Assembly: GCA_027294925.1 (NCBI GenBank)
Contig: JAPULM010000083.1
Coordinates: 1-30,319 of the forward strand
Reading direction: 5' to 3'
Length of the DNA stretch: 30,319 nt
From: a bacterium
GTDB taxonomy: Bacteria > Tectomicrobia > Entotheonellia > Entotheonellales > Entotheonellaceae
Shown here: positions 1 through 7,174 of the stretch, one piece after another
Layout: each line of letters starts with the position of its first letter
Position numbering within the stretch: the first letter of the stretch is position 1
The notes under the pieces: model-generated
Told to the model about the DNA's origin: nothing
Database searches by the model: none
Seen by the model: only the letters and a program-made list of their open reading frames with translations
Program-made: the position numbers and the translations under genes

Positions 1-122
1 TCACCCTGCACATGATCGACGATCAGGGTCCAATCCTGCAATTGGTAATTGCCGCGCAGGTCTTTGTAGGCGCCGTAGCCGCGACCGTCAATACGTTGCA
101 AGATCTGTTTAAGCCGTTGCAT
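1..122 (-). CDS. ABC-class ATPase (PF09818-like), N-terminal part, cut by window edge
   Basis: Only the first 40 complete codons are present. The ATG is at 122-120 and the frame runs off the left edge. The peptide contains IDGRGYGAYKDLRGNY and then LIVDHVQG, which matches the N-terminal signature I know from the 'predicted ATPase of the ABC class' family. Members of that family are long cytoplasmic proteins of poorly known function, with the ATP-binding motifs further downstream, outside this window. The start lies 22 nt after the stop of the DUF1152 gene on the same strand, so the two are probably co-transcribed. The ribosome binding site is weak. Family recognition rests on the N-terminal signature alone. 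Confidence 0.78.
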   Translation of the reverse strand, partial: MQRLKQILQRIDGRGYGAYKDLRGNYQLQDWTLIVDHVQG

Positions 123-144
123 ATCGGAAACCAGACTTCATACG

Positions 145-1125
145 TTACGCTTGATCGTAACGCTGGATGCCACGCCGTTGCATCTCTTGTTCAAAGGCGT
201 ACTCGGAGCGTATACCGAGGTCACAGATAATGGTACTGGCCGCATCCAGAGAGGTTGCCTGATGCACGGCCCGGGCCAGTGGGGTGACATGGTCATAAAG
301 AACACCTGGTGAGAGATAAAAGGTGACGGTACAAACCGGTGATAGATCAACCGTGCGGGTGCCATTACGGATTGTCTTAACACCGGTTTCGCCTGCTGCA
401 CACTCGACGGCAATGGCGCTGGCTTCGGTTCGGACGTTGTCAATGACATGTCGCATTTCAGCTGCGACAGCCGGTGTCATACCCCAGGCGCCGAGCAAAC
501 CTCCGTGTCGGGCTGCAGTGCTCAAGGCGGCGTCGATCTCGGCAATAGTGAGTTCCGCGTCGCTGCCGTAACCGAATACGCCCCACAGGCAGGGAATGGT
601 GTTAGACAGCTCATAGAGGGCAGCCAGCATGATAGCGTCCGCCAGGGGACTACGTAGGCCCGCCTCGTGTCCGCTAGCCAGCGAATCGCCACCAACGTCA
701 ACGCCGACCAGCAGATCTGCGTCCAGTGCTTGTATGGCAGCGCGTAATCCGCTGACCACGCCTGGTGCGCCTTGCGAGAGGTCCACCAGCAGCGTTTGCG
801 TGTCATACAACGCTGCGATGTCGCTTTCGGCGAAACGCACCCCAGTTGTGGTGGCGGTCTGGGCATTAGCCAGCCAGACAGTGGGCGCCAACGGCTCTAC
901 CTGGGTGACTTCGGCTAGCTTGCGGGTGCCTGGCTGCGGGTCATACACCAAGCGTTCCCATGACAGACCACCGAGTACACAGGAGATGTCAAACAACTCC
1001 AGAAAACGCGCCGTTGGGATGGTTCCTACCACATCCCCACCGCCACCAACACCGATGACCAACGCTTTGCTGGCGCTGCCTAGGATGTCCTCTAATGATG
1101 GTGCGTCATTTACAGGTGTTTGCAT
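145..1125 (-). CDS. DUF1152 domain protein
   Basis: This is a 326-residue soluble protein. It has a glycine-rich nucleotide-binding-like stretch, VIGVGGGGDVVGTIP, at about residues 23-37. That is followed by the alternating beta/alpha pattern typical of DUF1152 proteins, including LLVGVDVGGDSL near residue 140 and GVFGYGSDAELT near 185. The length suits the family. The biochemical function is unknown, and the N-terminal glycine-rich loop suggests a Rossmann-like nucleotide-binding fold (inference). The ATG at 1125 is 7 nt downstream of the stop of the split-barrel gene, and the ABC-class ATPase follows 22 nt after its own stop, so these three genes look like one transcription unit. No signal peptide or membrane segment is visible. 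Confidence 0.85.
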   Translation of the reverse strand: MQTPVNDAPSLEDILGSASKALVIGVGGGGDVVGTIPTARFLELFDISCVLGGLSWERLVYDPQPGTRKLAEVTQVEPLAPTVWLANAQTATTTGVRFAESDIAALYDTQTLLVDLSQGAPGVVSGLRAAIQALDADLLVGVDVGGDSLASGHEAGLRSPLADAIMLAALYELSNTIPCLWGVFGYGSDAELTIAEIDAALSTAARHGGLLGAWGMTPAVAAEMRHVIDNVRTEASAIAVECAAGETGVKTIRNGTRTVDLSPVCTVTFYLSPGVLYDHVTPLARAVHQATSLDAASTIICDLGIRSEYAFEQEMQRRGIQRYDQA

Positions 1126-1132
1126 AAGATGG

Positions 1133-1549
1133 CTAGCGTTCCTGTATAACTTCGCCGCCCAGCGCGAGAATTTTGTTGACCTGAATCATTATTGCTGCGC
1201 CTTGCCGTTGCGGATCGCGATCAAGCTCCGGTTGGACGACACGCGCCATCACCTGCTCGCGTAGCGCTCCCTCCCGGTGGGTTGTAGCTGCACCATAGAA
1301 ACGCCAGACAATGCGCTTTTCGGGATGTCGAAACATCACACAAACTTTAGAGCTTTCTTCAATGTCTTGTACGGATTGACGCTTACCACGGTCCCAGTAC
1401 GCGAGGTGTTCGTCATCAAAGACCATCGTGCTACCCCGATAGCTCGTGTTGGGTTGGCCGTCTTTTGACACGGTTGCCAAGATGCAAGGCATGCCGTTGG
1501 CCAGAGCATTATCAATGAATTGACGCATTTCATCGGTCATTTTGATCAT
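1133..1549 (-). CDS. Pyridoxamine 5'-phosphate oxidase-like flavin-binding protein
   Basis: The 138-residue protein has the FMN-binding split-barrel pattern. Strand one, CILATVSKDGQPNTSYRGS at about residues 22-40, is the typical 'ATVxxDGxPxxxp' entry. It is followed by HLAYWDRGKRQSVQDI and VCVMFRHPEKRIVWRFYGAA, the strand that usually carries cofactor-contacting residues. Relatives bind FMN, F420 or haem and act in redox chemistry or stress. The substrate cannot be told from sequence. The ATG at 1549 is preceded by a good Shine-Dalgarno (GAGAGGAAAGC, about 8 nt away). It is the first gene of a minus-strand unit with the DUF1152 and ABC-class ATPase genes. Confidence 0.85.
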   Translation of the reverse strand: MIKMTDEMRQFIDNALANGMPCILATVSKDGQPNTSYRGSTMVFDDEHLAYWDRGKRQSVQDIEESSKVCVMFRHPEKRIVWRFYGAATTHREGALREQVMARVVQPELDRDPQRQGAAIMIQVNKILALGGEVIQER

Positions 1550-1587
1550 CTTTGCTTTCCTCTCATGGTGACCCTAAACATGCCGAG

Positions 1588-1663
1588 ATTATACATAATA
1601 CGTCATGCTATCTGCCGTCCGCAAAGCATAGCATATTCCATCTGTGCCTCACTACTGTATAAT
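1588..1663. promoter_or_regulatory. Candidate divergent promoter region
   Basis: The 240-nt gap between the divergent split-barrel and TenA-like genes contains a perfect -10 hexamer TATAAT on the plus strand (1658-1663), facing the TenA-like gene. A second TATAAT lies on the minus strand (complement of 1588-1593), facing the split-barrel gene. Neither has a good -35 at 16-18 nt, so assignment rests on the -10 match and on location only. Confidence 0.3.
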
Positions 1664-1789
1664 AGCAGGATCAGGACCATTCTATTTCCACGAATTCTCT
1701 GTCGCCCCTAGGGCGAAGAGAACATGAGGACTGAATGGCTCTGCTAGGGTCATTGATCGCAAATTGGCATTTCTGGGGAGGGAAGAATC

Positions 1790-2521
1790 ATGCAAAATGG
1801 ACCGACACACGAGGCGTTTGTCGAGGTGTTAATTGCTCTACGAGATCGCTATCATATCAAAAATCATACTTTTTTTGATCAATGGGCGGACGGTAGTTTG
1901 CAAAAGGAGCAGATGGGACACTATATGGCACAGCATTACCACCTGGTGCAGGAAATTCTGCGACCTTTTGGGGTGGCTTACGCCAAGGCACCACGGGACG
2001 TGCAGCAATTCGTTATTGAAAATCTGGCTGAGGAGCACGGTGTGGTCGGCACCGAGCGGGGCGGGCCCGAGGAGCACGATTCGATGTTGTTGAGCTGGAC
2101 GGACTGGTGCGGATTGAGCCGTCAGGAGGTGGAAACGACGCTGCCGATACCGAGTCTTCGGGCGCTCCTCAATATGATGTGGTACCTGGTCAATCAGCAG
2201 CCCTGGCAAGTGTGGTTGGCGGCGCAGGTGGTGCAGGAGTCGCAAATGGTTGGCGTGCAACTGCGCACTGTGCCGGCGCTCATTCATAAGTATGGTTTTC
2301 AAAGTGGCGCGCAAGAGATTCACTGGTTCGAAGAGCATTATGAAGCGGACCAGGAACATGGCCGCCGCGCCTTTGATTTGCTGGCCAAATATGTGGATAC
2401 GGAAGCGTTGGCGCAGCAGTGTCTGCGTTGGGCGGAAGAGAGCTTGAAGGCGCGCTGGAGCTATATCTCCGAGGTTGAAGCGACCTACGTGTCAGGTGAT
2501 GTGCGGGCGATCCCGGCATAA
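1790..2521 (+). CDS. TenA/PqqC-like haem-oxygenase-fold protein, probable diiron enzyme
   Basis: The 243-residue all-helical protein resembles the TenA/THI-4/PqqC superfamily, closest in pattern to the PqqC/CADD-like 'iron-containing redox enzyme' branch. Visible candidate metal ligands are E77 in IENLAEEHG, H83 or H96, E150 in VVQES, and the H183-x3-D187-x2-H190 motif in the last helix. That HxxxDxxH spacing is known from haem-oxygenase-like diiron oxidases such as CADD. Classical TenA thiaminases instead use a cysteine nucleophile, and I do not see that arrangement here. The start has a strong Shine-Dalgarno (GGGGAGGGAAG). The amidase begins 12 nt after the stop, so the two are an operon. 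The substrate is unknown; oxidative chemistry on a small amine or acid is inference. Confidence 0.75.
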   Translation: MQNGPTHEAFVEVLIALRDRYHIKNHTFFDQWADGSLQKEQMGHYMAQHYHLVQEILRPFGVAYAKAPRDVQQFVIENLAEEHGVVGTERGGPEEHDSMLLSWTDWCGLSRQEVETTLPIPSLRALLNMMWYLVNQQPWQVWLAAQVVQESQMVGVQLRTVPALIHKYGFQSGAQEIHWFEEHYEADQEHGRRAFDLLAKYVDTEALAQQCLRWAEESLKARWSYISEVEATYVSGDVRAIPA

Positions 2522-2533
2522 AGGAGTGACGTG

Positions 2534-3961
2534 ATGGACAGCACCGAATTAGGCTTTACCTCGGCCACTGAATTGGCGGTGGCGATACGCGCCAAGCAGC
2601 TTTCACCCGTTGACATTGTTGATGCGCTGTTAACGCGCATTGAAATGTTGAATCCACGTCTCAATGCGTTTCTTGCCGTGGATGCCGACGGCGCTCGTGC
2701 CGCCGCTCGAGTAGCTGAAGCTGCTGTCATGCGCGGCGATGATCTTGGTCTGTTACATGGCTTGCCGGTGTCGATCAAAGATTTGGAGCCGAGTGCTGGA
2801 CTGCGCTGTACGTATGGCTCCGTGTTTTATAAAGACCACATTGCCGAGATAGATGGTGCGGTTACCGGACGTGTGAAAGCAGCCGGCGGTATTGTGATCG
2901 GTAAAACCAATACGCCACACTACGGGCATAAGGATATGTGCGATAATCTGTTAGGGCCACCGTGCCGCAATCCGTGGCATCTCGAGCGCACCTCGGGCGG
3001 CTCGAGCGGTGGCGCCGCCGCGGCTGTTGCCAGCGGTCTTAGCCCATTGGCGCATGGTTCGGACGGGGCAGGTTCGATCCGTATTCCGTCGGCCTTGTGC
3101 GGCGTGTTCGGGCTGAAACCGTCTTTTGGACGTGTGCCGTACTGGCCCAATCAGGATATCTGGGCCGCACGTTCGCACAATGGCCCGATAACCCGTACGG
3201 TAGCCGATGCGGCGTTGATGCTGCAGGCCATTGCCGGACCGGACCCGCGTGACCCGACGAGTATTGACCACGCTGCCGATGATTATATTGCTGCTGTGGC
3301 ACAACCGCTTGCAGCATTACGCGGCTTACGCATCGCCTGGAGTGAAGATTTTGGCTATGCCGCGGTTGATCCAGAAGTGCGGCGTCTGACCGCCGCTGCG
3401 GCCGAACGTTTTGCCGACTTTGGCTGTGAGGTGGAGGCGGTAAACCCGGGCTGGACGGATCCGCGTGAGCCGGCCATGACCGCTTGGCATGTCTCCTACG
3501 CGGCGCGCTTTGGTGAGCGTTACGCTGCACATCCTGAGGGCTTTGAACCGAGTTTTGCCGAGATGATTGAAGCCGGGCGGCAGGTGTCAGGCGAGGCGCA
3601 CGCCCGTATGTCGATAGCACGTACGGCGTTTTATGAACAGGTGCGCGGCTTGTTTGAACGCTATGATTTGCTGTTAACCCCACAGATGCCGGTTGCGGCG
3701 TGGTCGGTCGAGCGCGGGCCGAGTGAGATTGACGGCAAGCCGACGCCATCGATGTTCGATCGCTTAAGTTTTACCTTTCCATTCAACCAGACCGGACAAC
3801 CGGCGGCTAGCATACCATGCGGATTCACCGGCGAGGGCTTGCCAGTTGCGCTGCAAATTGTTGGTGACTGGCATGCCGACACCCTAGTGCTGCAGGCGGC
3901 GGCAGCGTTTGAGCAGGCGGCGCCTTGGGCGCAGATACGGCCAACGTTGACAGATGTATAA
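2534..3961 (+). CDS. Amidase-signature family amidohydrolase
   Basis: The 475-residue enzyme carries the full amidase-signature Ser-cisSer-Lys triad. Counting from the ATG at 2534, these are Lys82 in VSIKD, cis-Ser157 in SGGSSGGAAAA, and the nucleophile Ser181 in GSDGAGSIRIPSALCGVFGLKPS. Family members hydrolyse carboxamides such as aryl or aliphatic amides and Glu-tRNA(Gln) intermediates. There is no gatB or gatC nearby, so this is a stand-alone catabolic amidase rather than GatA (inference). An in-frame GTG lies directly before the ATG, but AAGGAG at 2521-2526 is better spaced (7 nt) from the ATG. It is coupled to the TenA-like gene upstream. No signal peptide is seen, so it is cytoplasmic. 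Confidence 0.9.
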   Translation: MDSTELGFTSATELAVAIRAKQLSPVDIVDALLTRIEMLNPRLNAFLAVDADGARAAARVAEAAVMRGDDLGLLHGLPVSIKDLEPSAGLRCTYGSVFYKDHIAEIDGAVTGRVKAAGGIVIGKTNTPHYGHKDMCDNLLGPPCRNPWHLERTSGGSSGGAAAAVASGLSPLAHGSDGAGSIRIPSALCGVFGLKPSFGRVPYWPNQDIWAARSHNGPITRTVADAALMLQAIAGPDPRDPTSIDHAADDYIAAVAQPLAALRGLRIAWSEDFGYAAVDPEVRRLTAAAAERFADFGCEVEAVNPGWTDPREPAMTAWHVSYAARFGERYAAHPEGFEPSFAEMIEAGRQVSGEAHARMSIARTAFYEQVRGLFERYDLLLTPQMPVAAWSVERGPSEIDGKPTPSMFDRLSFTFPFNQTGQPAASIPCGFTGEGLPVALQIVGDWHADTLVLQAAAAFEQAAPWAQIRPTLTDV

Positions 3962-3978
3962 TGACAAGGGAAGAAACC

Positions 3979-4032
3979 ATGCCTACAATCACTCTGGAGG
4001 TTCAGGACAGCCTGAAGGCACCCCCTCCTTGA
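3979..4032 (+). pseudogene. Truncated start of an antitoxin-like gene (UPF0175-like stub)
   Basis: After the amidase stop there is a well-spaced AAGGGAAG ribosome binding site and an ATG. These open a frame reading MPTITLEVQDSLKA, then Pro-Pro-Pro-stop. The first 14 residues look like the N-terminal beta strand of small antitoxin-type proteins (for example 'MPTITLEVPDxL' starts of UPF0175-like proteins). The frame then collapses exactly where the 3' end of the convergent amidohydrolase begins. I read it as a remnant left by a recombination or deletion junction near 4015-4030. The match is short, so family assignment is tentative. Confidence 0.4.
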
Positions 4033-5159
4033 AGCATTAGACCATACAGCTTACCCACATTTTCACAGGTAATCTTCCGCCGTACAGCGGGGTCGACGTC
4101 TTTCAGATCCACATCGATCCACTTTTTGGAATCTGGCCAGATACCGTCAGGATGCGGATAATCTGATCCCCACATGATATTGTCTTCACCGATAAGTGAA
4201 ATCATTGAGGCTACTGACGGTTCACGTTGATAGGTCGAATAACCTTGACGGCGCCAAAACTCGCTGGGTTTCATCGATAGGTTGAGCTGATAGTAGCGAT
4301 CGTCGTATTGTTCATCCATCCGGTCCAGGATGTAGGGGAGCCAGGCAACCCCGGCTTCACCAAGCACAAATTTGAAGTCTGGGAAACGATCGAGAGCGCC
4401 CGAGAAGACGATGCTGGCTAAAAATTCCGCTGCAGAGATCTGAAACATCGTGGTGCGGGTGGCGCGATAGCGCAATTCATATTCCTTTGCCATCGCCTCA
4501 TCCGAAGGTTCACGCACCTTGAAGCCTGTGGTATGGAAAGAGATGGGCATCTGACATTCTTGCGCAGCAGCCCACAGCGGATCCCAAGCGCCGTGCCAGA
4601 TCGGATAGGCCGCCGTAGAAGCAGCAAAGTCGGCCCCTTTGAGCCCAAGTTTGGCGGCCCGTCGCAGCTCTTTGGCGGCAGCCTCAGGATCGTGATTGGG
4701 AAGGCATGCCAGACAGACAAAACGCTCAGGATTGGTTTTACAGAACTCGCCTGCCCAGTCATTGTAGATTTCATAAACAACTTGTATCAATTCAAAGTCA
4801 GACATCCGCATGCCGATACCTAGAATGCCGTACATGACTTCTGCGTCGATACCATCGATTTGCTGATCTTTGAGGCGCAATTCAGGCGTGGTGGGATGCG
4901 GGCCATCTTCATAAAAACCGGCATCAAACATTTTGTCGACGTGCTTGGAATAACCGCGTTTTACAGGGTCGAAGCCAAAACCAAGACCGCCGTACACCCC
5001 CAACTCTTGCTCTTCGGCATACCAGCGAGGCCCCTCTGGCGTCTCGCGTACTTGCGGAACCTGCGTTTTCCATTTCGCCGCTGCATTGTCGATCCACAAA
5101 TTCCCGGGCATCCAGGTCATGTCGATGTGGCAGTCAGCGGAAATAATACCGTAGTTCAT
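4002..5159 (-). CDS. Metal-dependent amidohydrolase (amidohydrolase_2 family)
   Basis: The 385-residue TIM-barrel hydrolase/decarboxylase resembles the ACMSD-like amidohydrolase_2 family. It starts with ADCHID (D9, H11), where the family normally has a metal-binding DxH or HxH. A histidine at H209 in PISFHTTG and an aspartate D333 in MWGSDYPHPDGIWP complete the expected ligand set. Such enzymes hydrolyse or decarboxylate cyclic and aromatic compounds. The substrate here is unknown. An excellent AGGAGG lies 8 nt before the ATG at 5159. The last residues after KLYGLM (QGGGAFRLS) lie on the complement of the antitoxin-like stub, so the natural C-terminus has probably been replaced by a few junk codons. 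The active site is unaffected. Confidence 0.88.
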   Translation of the reverse strand: MNYGIISADCHIDMTWMPGNLWIDNAAAKWKTQVPQVRETPEGPRWYAEEQELGVYGGLGFGFDPVKRGYSKHVDKMFDAGFYEDGPHPTTPELRLKDQQIDGIDAEVMYGILGIGMRMSDFELIQVVYEIYNDWAGEFCKTNPERFVCLACLPNHDPEAAAKELRRAAKLGLKGADFAASTAAYPIWHGAWDPLWAAAQECQMPISFHTTGFKVREPSDEAMAKEYELRYRATRTTMFQISAAEFLASIVFSGALDRFPDFKFVLGEAGVAWLPYILDRMDEQYDDRYYQLNLSMKPSEFWRRQGYSTYQREPSVASMISLIGEDNIMWGSDYPHPDGIWPDSKKWIDVDLKDVDPAVRRKITCENVGKLYGLMLQGGGAFRLS

Positions 5160-5327
5160 GGGCTTGTCCTCCTGCGATGGGCGTGCTGCAACGTGCTACA
5201 TAAGACGCTTACCTCGTTATCCCTCATCCGATGTTTTTTCCAAGATGGCCTAGAAACATGGTGACCGTATCTTGGACATGCTCGATCATGTTCTAGCATG
5301 CTCATCTCAGGCTGTCAAAGGGGAATG

Positions 5328-5358
5328 TTGGACGGTGGGATTCCTATCGCAGTATGAT
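5328..5358 (+). promoter_or_regulatory. Candidate promoter for the triple-RidA gene
   Basis: In the 250-nt divergent gap (5160-5409) a TTGGAC (5328-5333) is followed after 19 nt by TATGAT (5353-5358). The spacing is a little long, so the call is weak. Nothing else recognisable lies in this gap. Confidence 0.3.
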
Positions 5359-5409
5359 ACAATGTGCTTTTCTTCATGGGTGGTGAATTTGATGACACAG
5401 GAGGGCGTG

Positions 5410-6645
5410 ATGGGGACCTATCGGCGGATCAACGTGGCATCGGGGCGGCAATTGGAGAAACTGGCTCACTACTCACGCGCCCTGCGTGTCGGTGATATGG
5501 TGCTGCAGTCCGGCACCACGGCTATTGATCGTGAAGGTAAGGTGATCGGCGAGGGCGATATTGTCAAGCAGATCGACGCCATCATGCGTATTGTCGAGTG
5601 GAGTATGGACAAGGCAGGCGGTAAGCTGGAAGATGTGGTGCGCAGCCGTATCTACGTTACGGATATTTGTCTGGCGGATCAGGCGGCTCGCGCCCTGGCC
5701 AAATACTTTCGTGATGTGCGGCCGGCGGCGACCCTGGTGCAGGTGAATCGCCTGGCGCGCCCGGCGCAGCTCATTGAGATTGAATTTGATGCGGTTGATG
5801 GCGCCAAGGGGCGGGCGCAGCGTATTTCATCAGGCCGTTCGATAGAGGAAGACTATGCCTACTCGCGAGCGGTACGGGTGGACGACCGGGTGTTTATCTC
5901 CGGCACCACGGCGCTGAACGCTCAGGGCGTTGTTGAAGGGCAGGGGAATATGTATCAACAGACCCGTAAGACGATGGAGACCATCTACTCAGCCCTGGAT
6001 GAAGCAGGTGGGATGTTGGGGGATCTGGTCTACTGTAAAAGCTGGTTGACGGATATTGCCATGTCTGCTGGCTATACGCGAGCGCGTTTGGATATATTGG
6101 GTAATGTTCGGCCCACTGATACGCTACTCGGCACAGCCGCTCTGCTAAGGCCTGATATGTTGGTGGAAATTGAAGCGGAGGCGATTATTGGCGCATCCAA
6201 AACGCGTCGGGATATTTACACACAACAGCGGCGAGAAAAAACGCGTGGCTACGCGCGAGCGGTTGCGGTGGGTGATTGGGTCTATCTGAGCGGCTGTACA
6301 TCGTTAAATGCTGCTGGCGAAGCACAAGCGGTGGGCGATTGGGCGGCACAGTCGGACCTGGCGCACGAGACCATTCGGTGGACGCTGGAACAAGCCGGTG
6401 CCACACTCGACGATGTCATTCGGCGTCGCACGTTTACCGTCGACAGCGCCGACATGAACCGGCCTCATGGAGAAGGCCCAGGGTGGTTTGCCGATAGCTG
6501 TCCGGTCTCGTTGGGATGCCGTATTCCGGCTCTGACTATGCCGGAACTGTTGGTGGAAGTGGAAGCGGTGGCGCTCAAGGGCGCCCATGCCGATATTGAG
6601 TGGGTCGGCCCTGATCTGACCGATCCACTGGATGCCATTAGGTAG
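5410..6645 (+). CDS. Triple RidA (YjgF/YER057c/UK114) domain protein
   Basis: The 411-residue protein consists of three consecutive RidA-type domains, at about residues 1-130, 134-260 and 265-400. Each has the hallmark order: 'YSRAVRVGDxVxxSGTTAL', a helix 'xxALxxAGxxLxDVV', and a final 'L(I/V)E(I/V)E' strand. RidA hydrolyses reactive enamine/imine intermediates using an arginine (Arg105 in E. coli) near 'PARS'. In the three domains the equivalent position reads Ala (RPAAT), Asp (RPTDT) and Ser (PVSLG), so RidA-type deaminase activity is doubtful. RidA proteins are trimers of one-domain subunits, so a covalent trimer is plausible. The ATG at 5410 was chosen because AGGAGGG lies at 5399-5405; upstream in-frame starts would add a non-RidA leader. 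The 3' end overlaps the convergent decarboxylase-like gene by 8 nt. Confidence 0.88.
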   Translation: MGTYRRINVASGRQLEKLAHYSRALRVGDMVLQSGTTAIDREGKVIGEGDIVKQIDAIMRIVEWSMDKAGGKLEDVVRSRIYVTDICLADQAARALAKYFRDVRPAATLVQVNRLARPAQLIEIEFDAVDGAKGRAQRISSGRSIEEDYAYSRAVRVDDRVFISGTTALNAQGVVEGQGNMYQQTRKTMETIYSALDEAGGMLGDLVYCKSWLTDIAMSAGYTRARLDILGNVRPTDTLLGTAALLRPDMLVEIEAEAIIGASKTRRDIYTQQRREKTRGYARAVAVGDWVYLSGCTSLNAAGEAQAVGDWAAQSDLAHETIRWTLEQAGATLDDVIRRRTFTVDSADMNRPHGEGPGWFADSCPVSLGCRIPALTMPELLVEVEAVALKGAHADIEWVGPDLTDPLDAIR

Positions 6646-6949
6646 AGGCATTAAAGGCGTTGACAGCGGTTACCAGCGCCGGTGTGCCACCGAACAAATA
6701 AGCGACTTCCACCGCCTCGGTGATTTCTGCTTCGCTTGCGCCAGCCACGCGGGCACGGTTCGCAATGTTGGCCACGCCGTCCGCATGCGACAGAAGCGCA
6801 TCCACGATCATCGTCATGAGGATTTTGTACTTGGCAGGAATGGCACCATCTTGTAGGATGCGCTCACGCTGTGCCAGATAGGCTGCGGCGAATTCCGGAT
6901 CCCGGTCTTTTAAGGGTTGTAGCCATGGGGGTAGGGCTGTTTCTGCCAT
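6638..6949 (-). CDS. Carboxymuconolactone decarboxylase-family protein
   Basis: The 103-residue helical protein resembles the CMD/AhpD fold. The core reads LMTMIVDALLSHADGVANIANRA followed by GASEAEITEAVEVAYLFGG, the classical 'G(A/S)(T/S)xxEIxEAVxxAxxxGG' ending. The CxxC pair of AhpD-type peroxidase partners is absent from the helix where it would sit, so thiol peroxidase chemistry is unlikely. The start at 6949 follows AAGGAG with 8 nt spacing; a longer in-frame version from 6973 lacks such a site. It lies tail-to-tail with the triple-RidA gene, overlapping by 8 nt. The substrate is unknown. Confidence 0.85.
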   Translation of the reverse strand: MAETALPPWLQPLKDRDPEFAAAYLAQRERILQDGAIPAKYKILMTMIVDALLSHADGVANIANRARVAGASEAEITEAVEVAYLFGGTPALVTAVNAFNAST

Positions 6950-7174
6950 GATGTCTCTCCTTACGGCAAACATATTTTCTTGGGCGGGACAGGGTTGAAA
7001 TCTGTCCTCATGCCATTCAATGTGAGTGCGAGGGTAAACGGCTTTTGTATGCCGGTCAATGGTGAATGACCGGACAGGCGGTAACCGGTTAGCATATGGC
7101 TTCCCGATCTTGGCTCGAATTTGTTATGATTTTGACTGAATTTATGCCACTGCAGGTTTGCTATAAGAGGCGTC

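Noticed and set aside
5272..5409. Extended start of the triple-RidA gene at TTG 5272
   Set aside because: The extra 46 residues do not resemble a RidA domain or a signal peptide, and a clear AGGAGGG site is placed for the start at 5410.
7132..7167. TTGACT ... TATAAG as a promoter for the double-ATPase gene
   Set aside because: The spacer is 24 nt, too long for a sigma-70 promoter.
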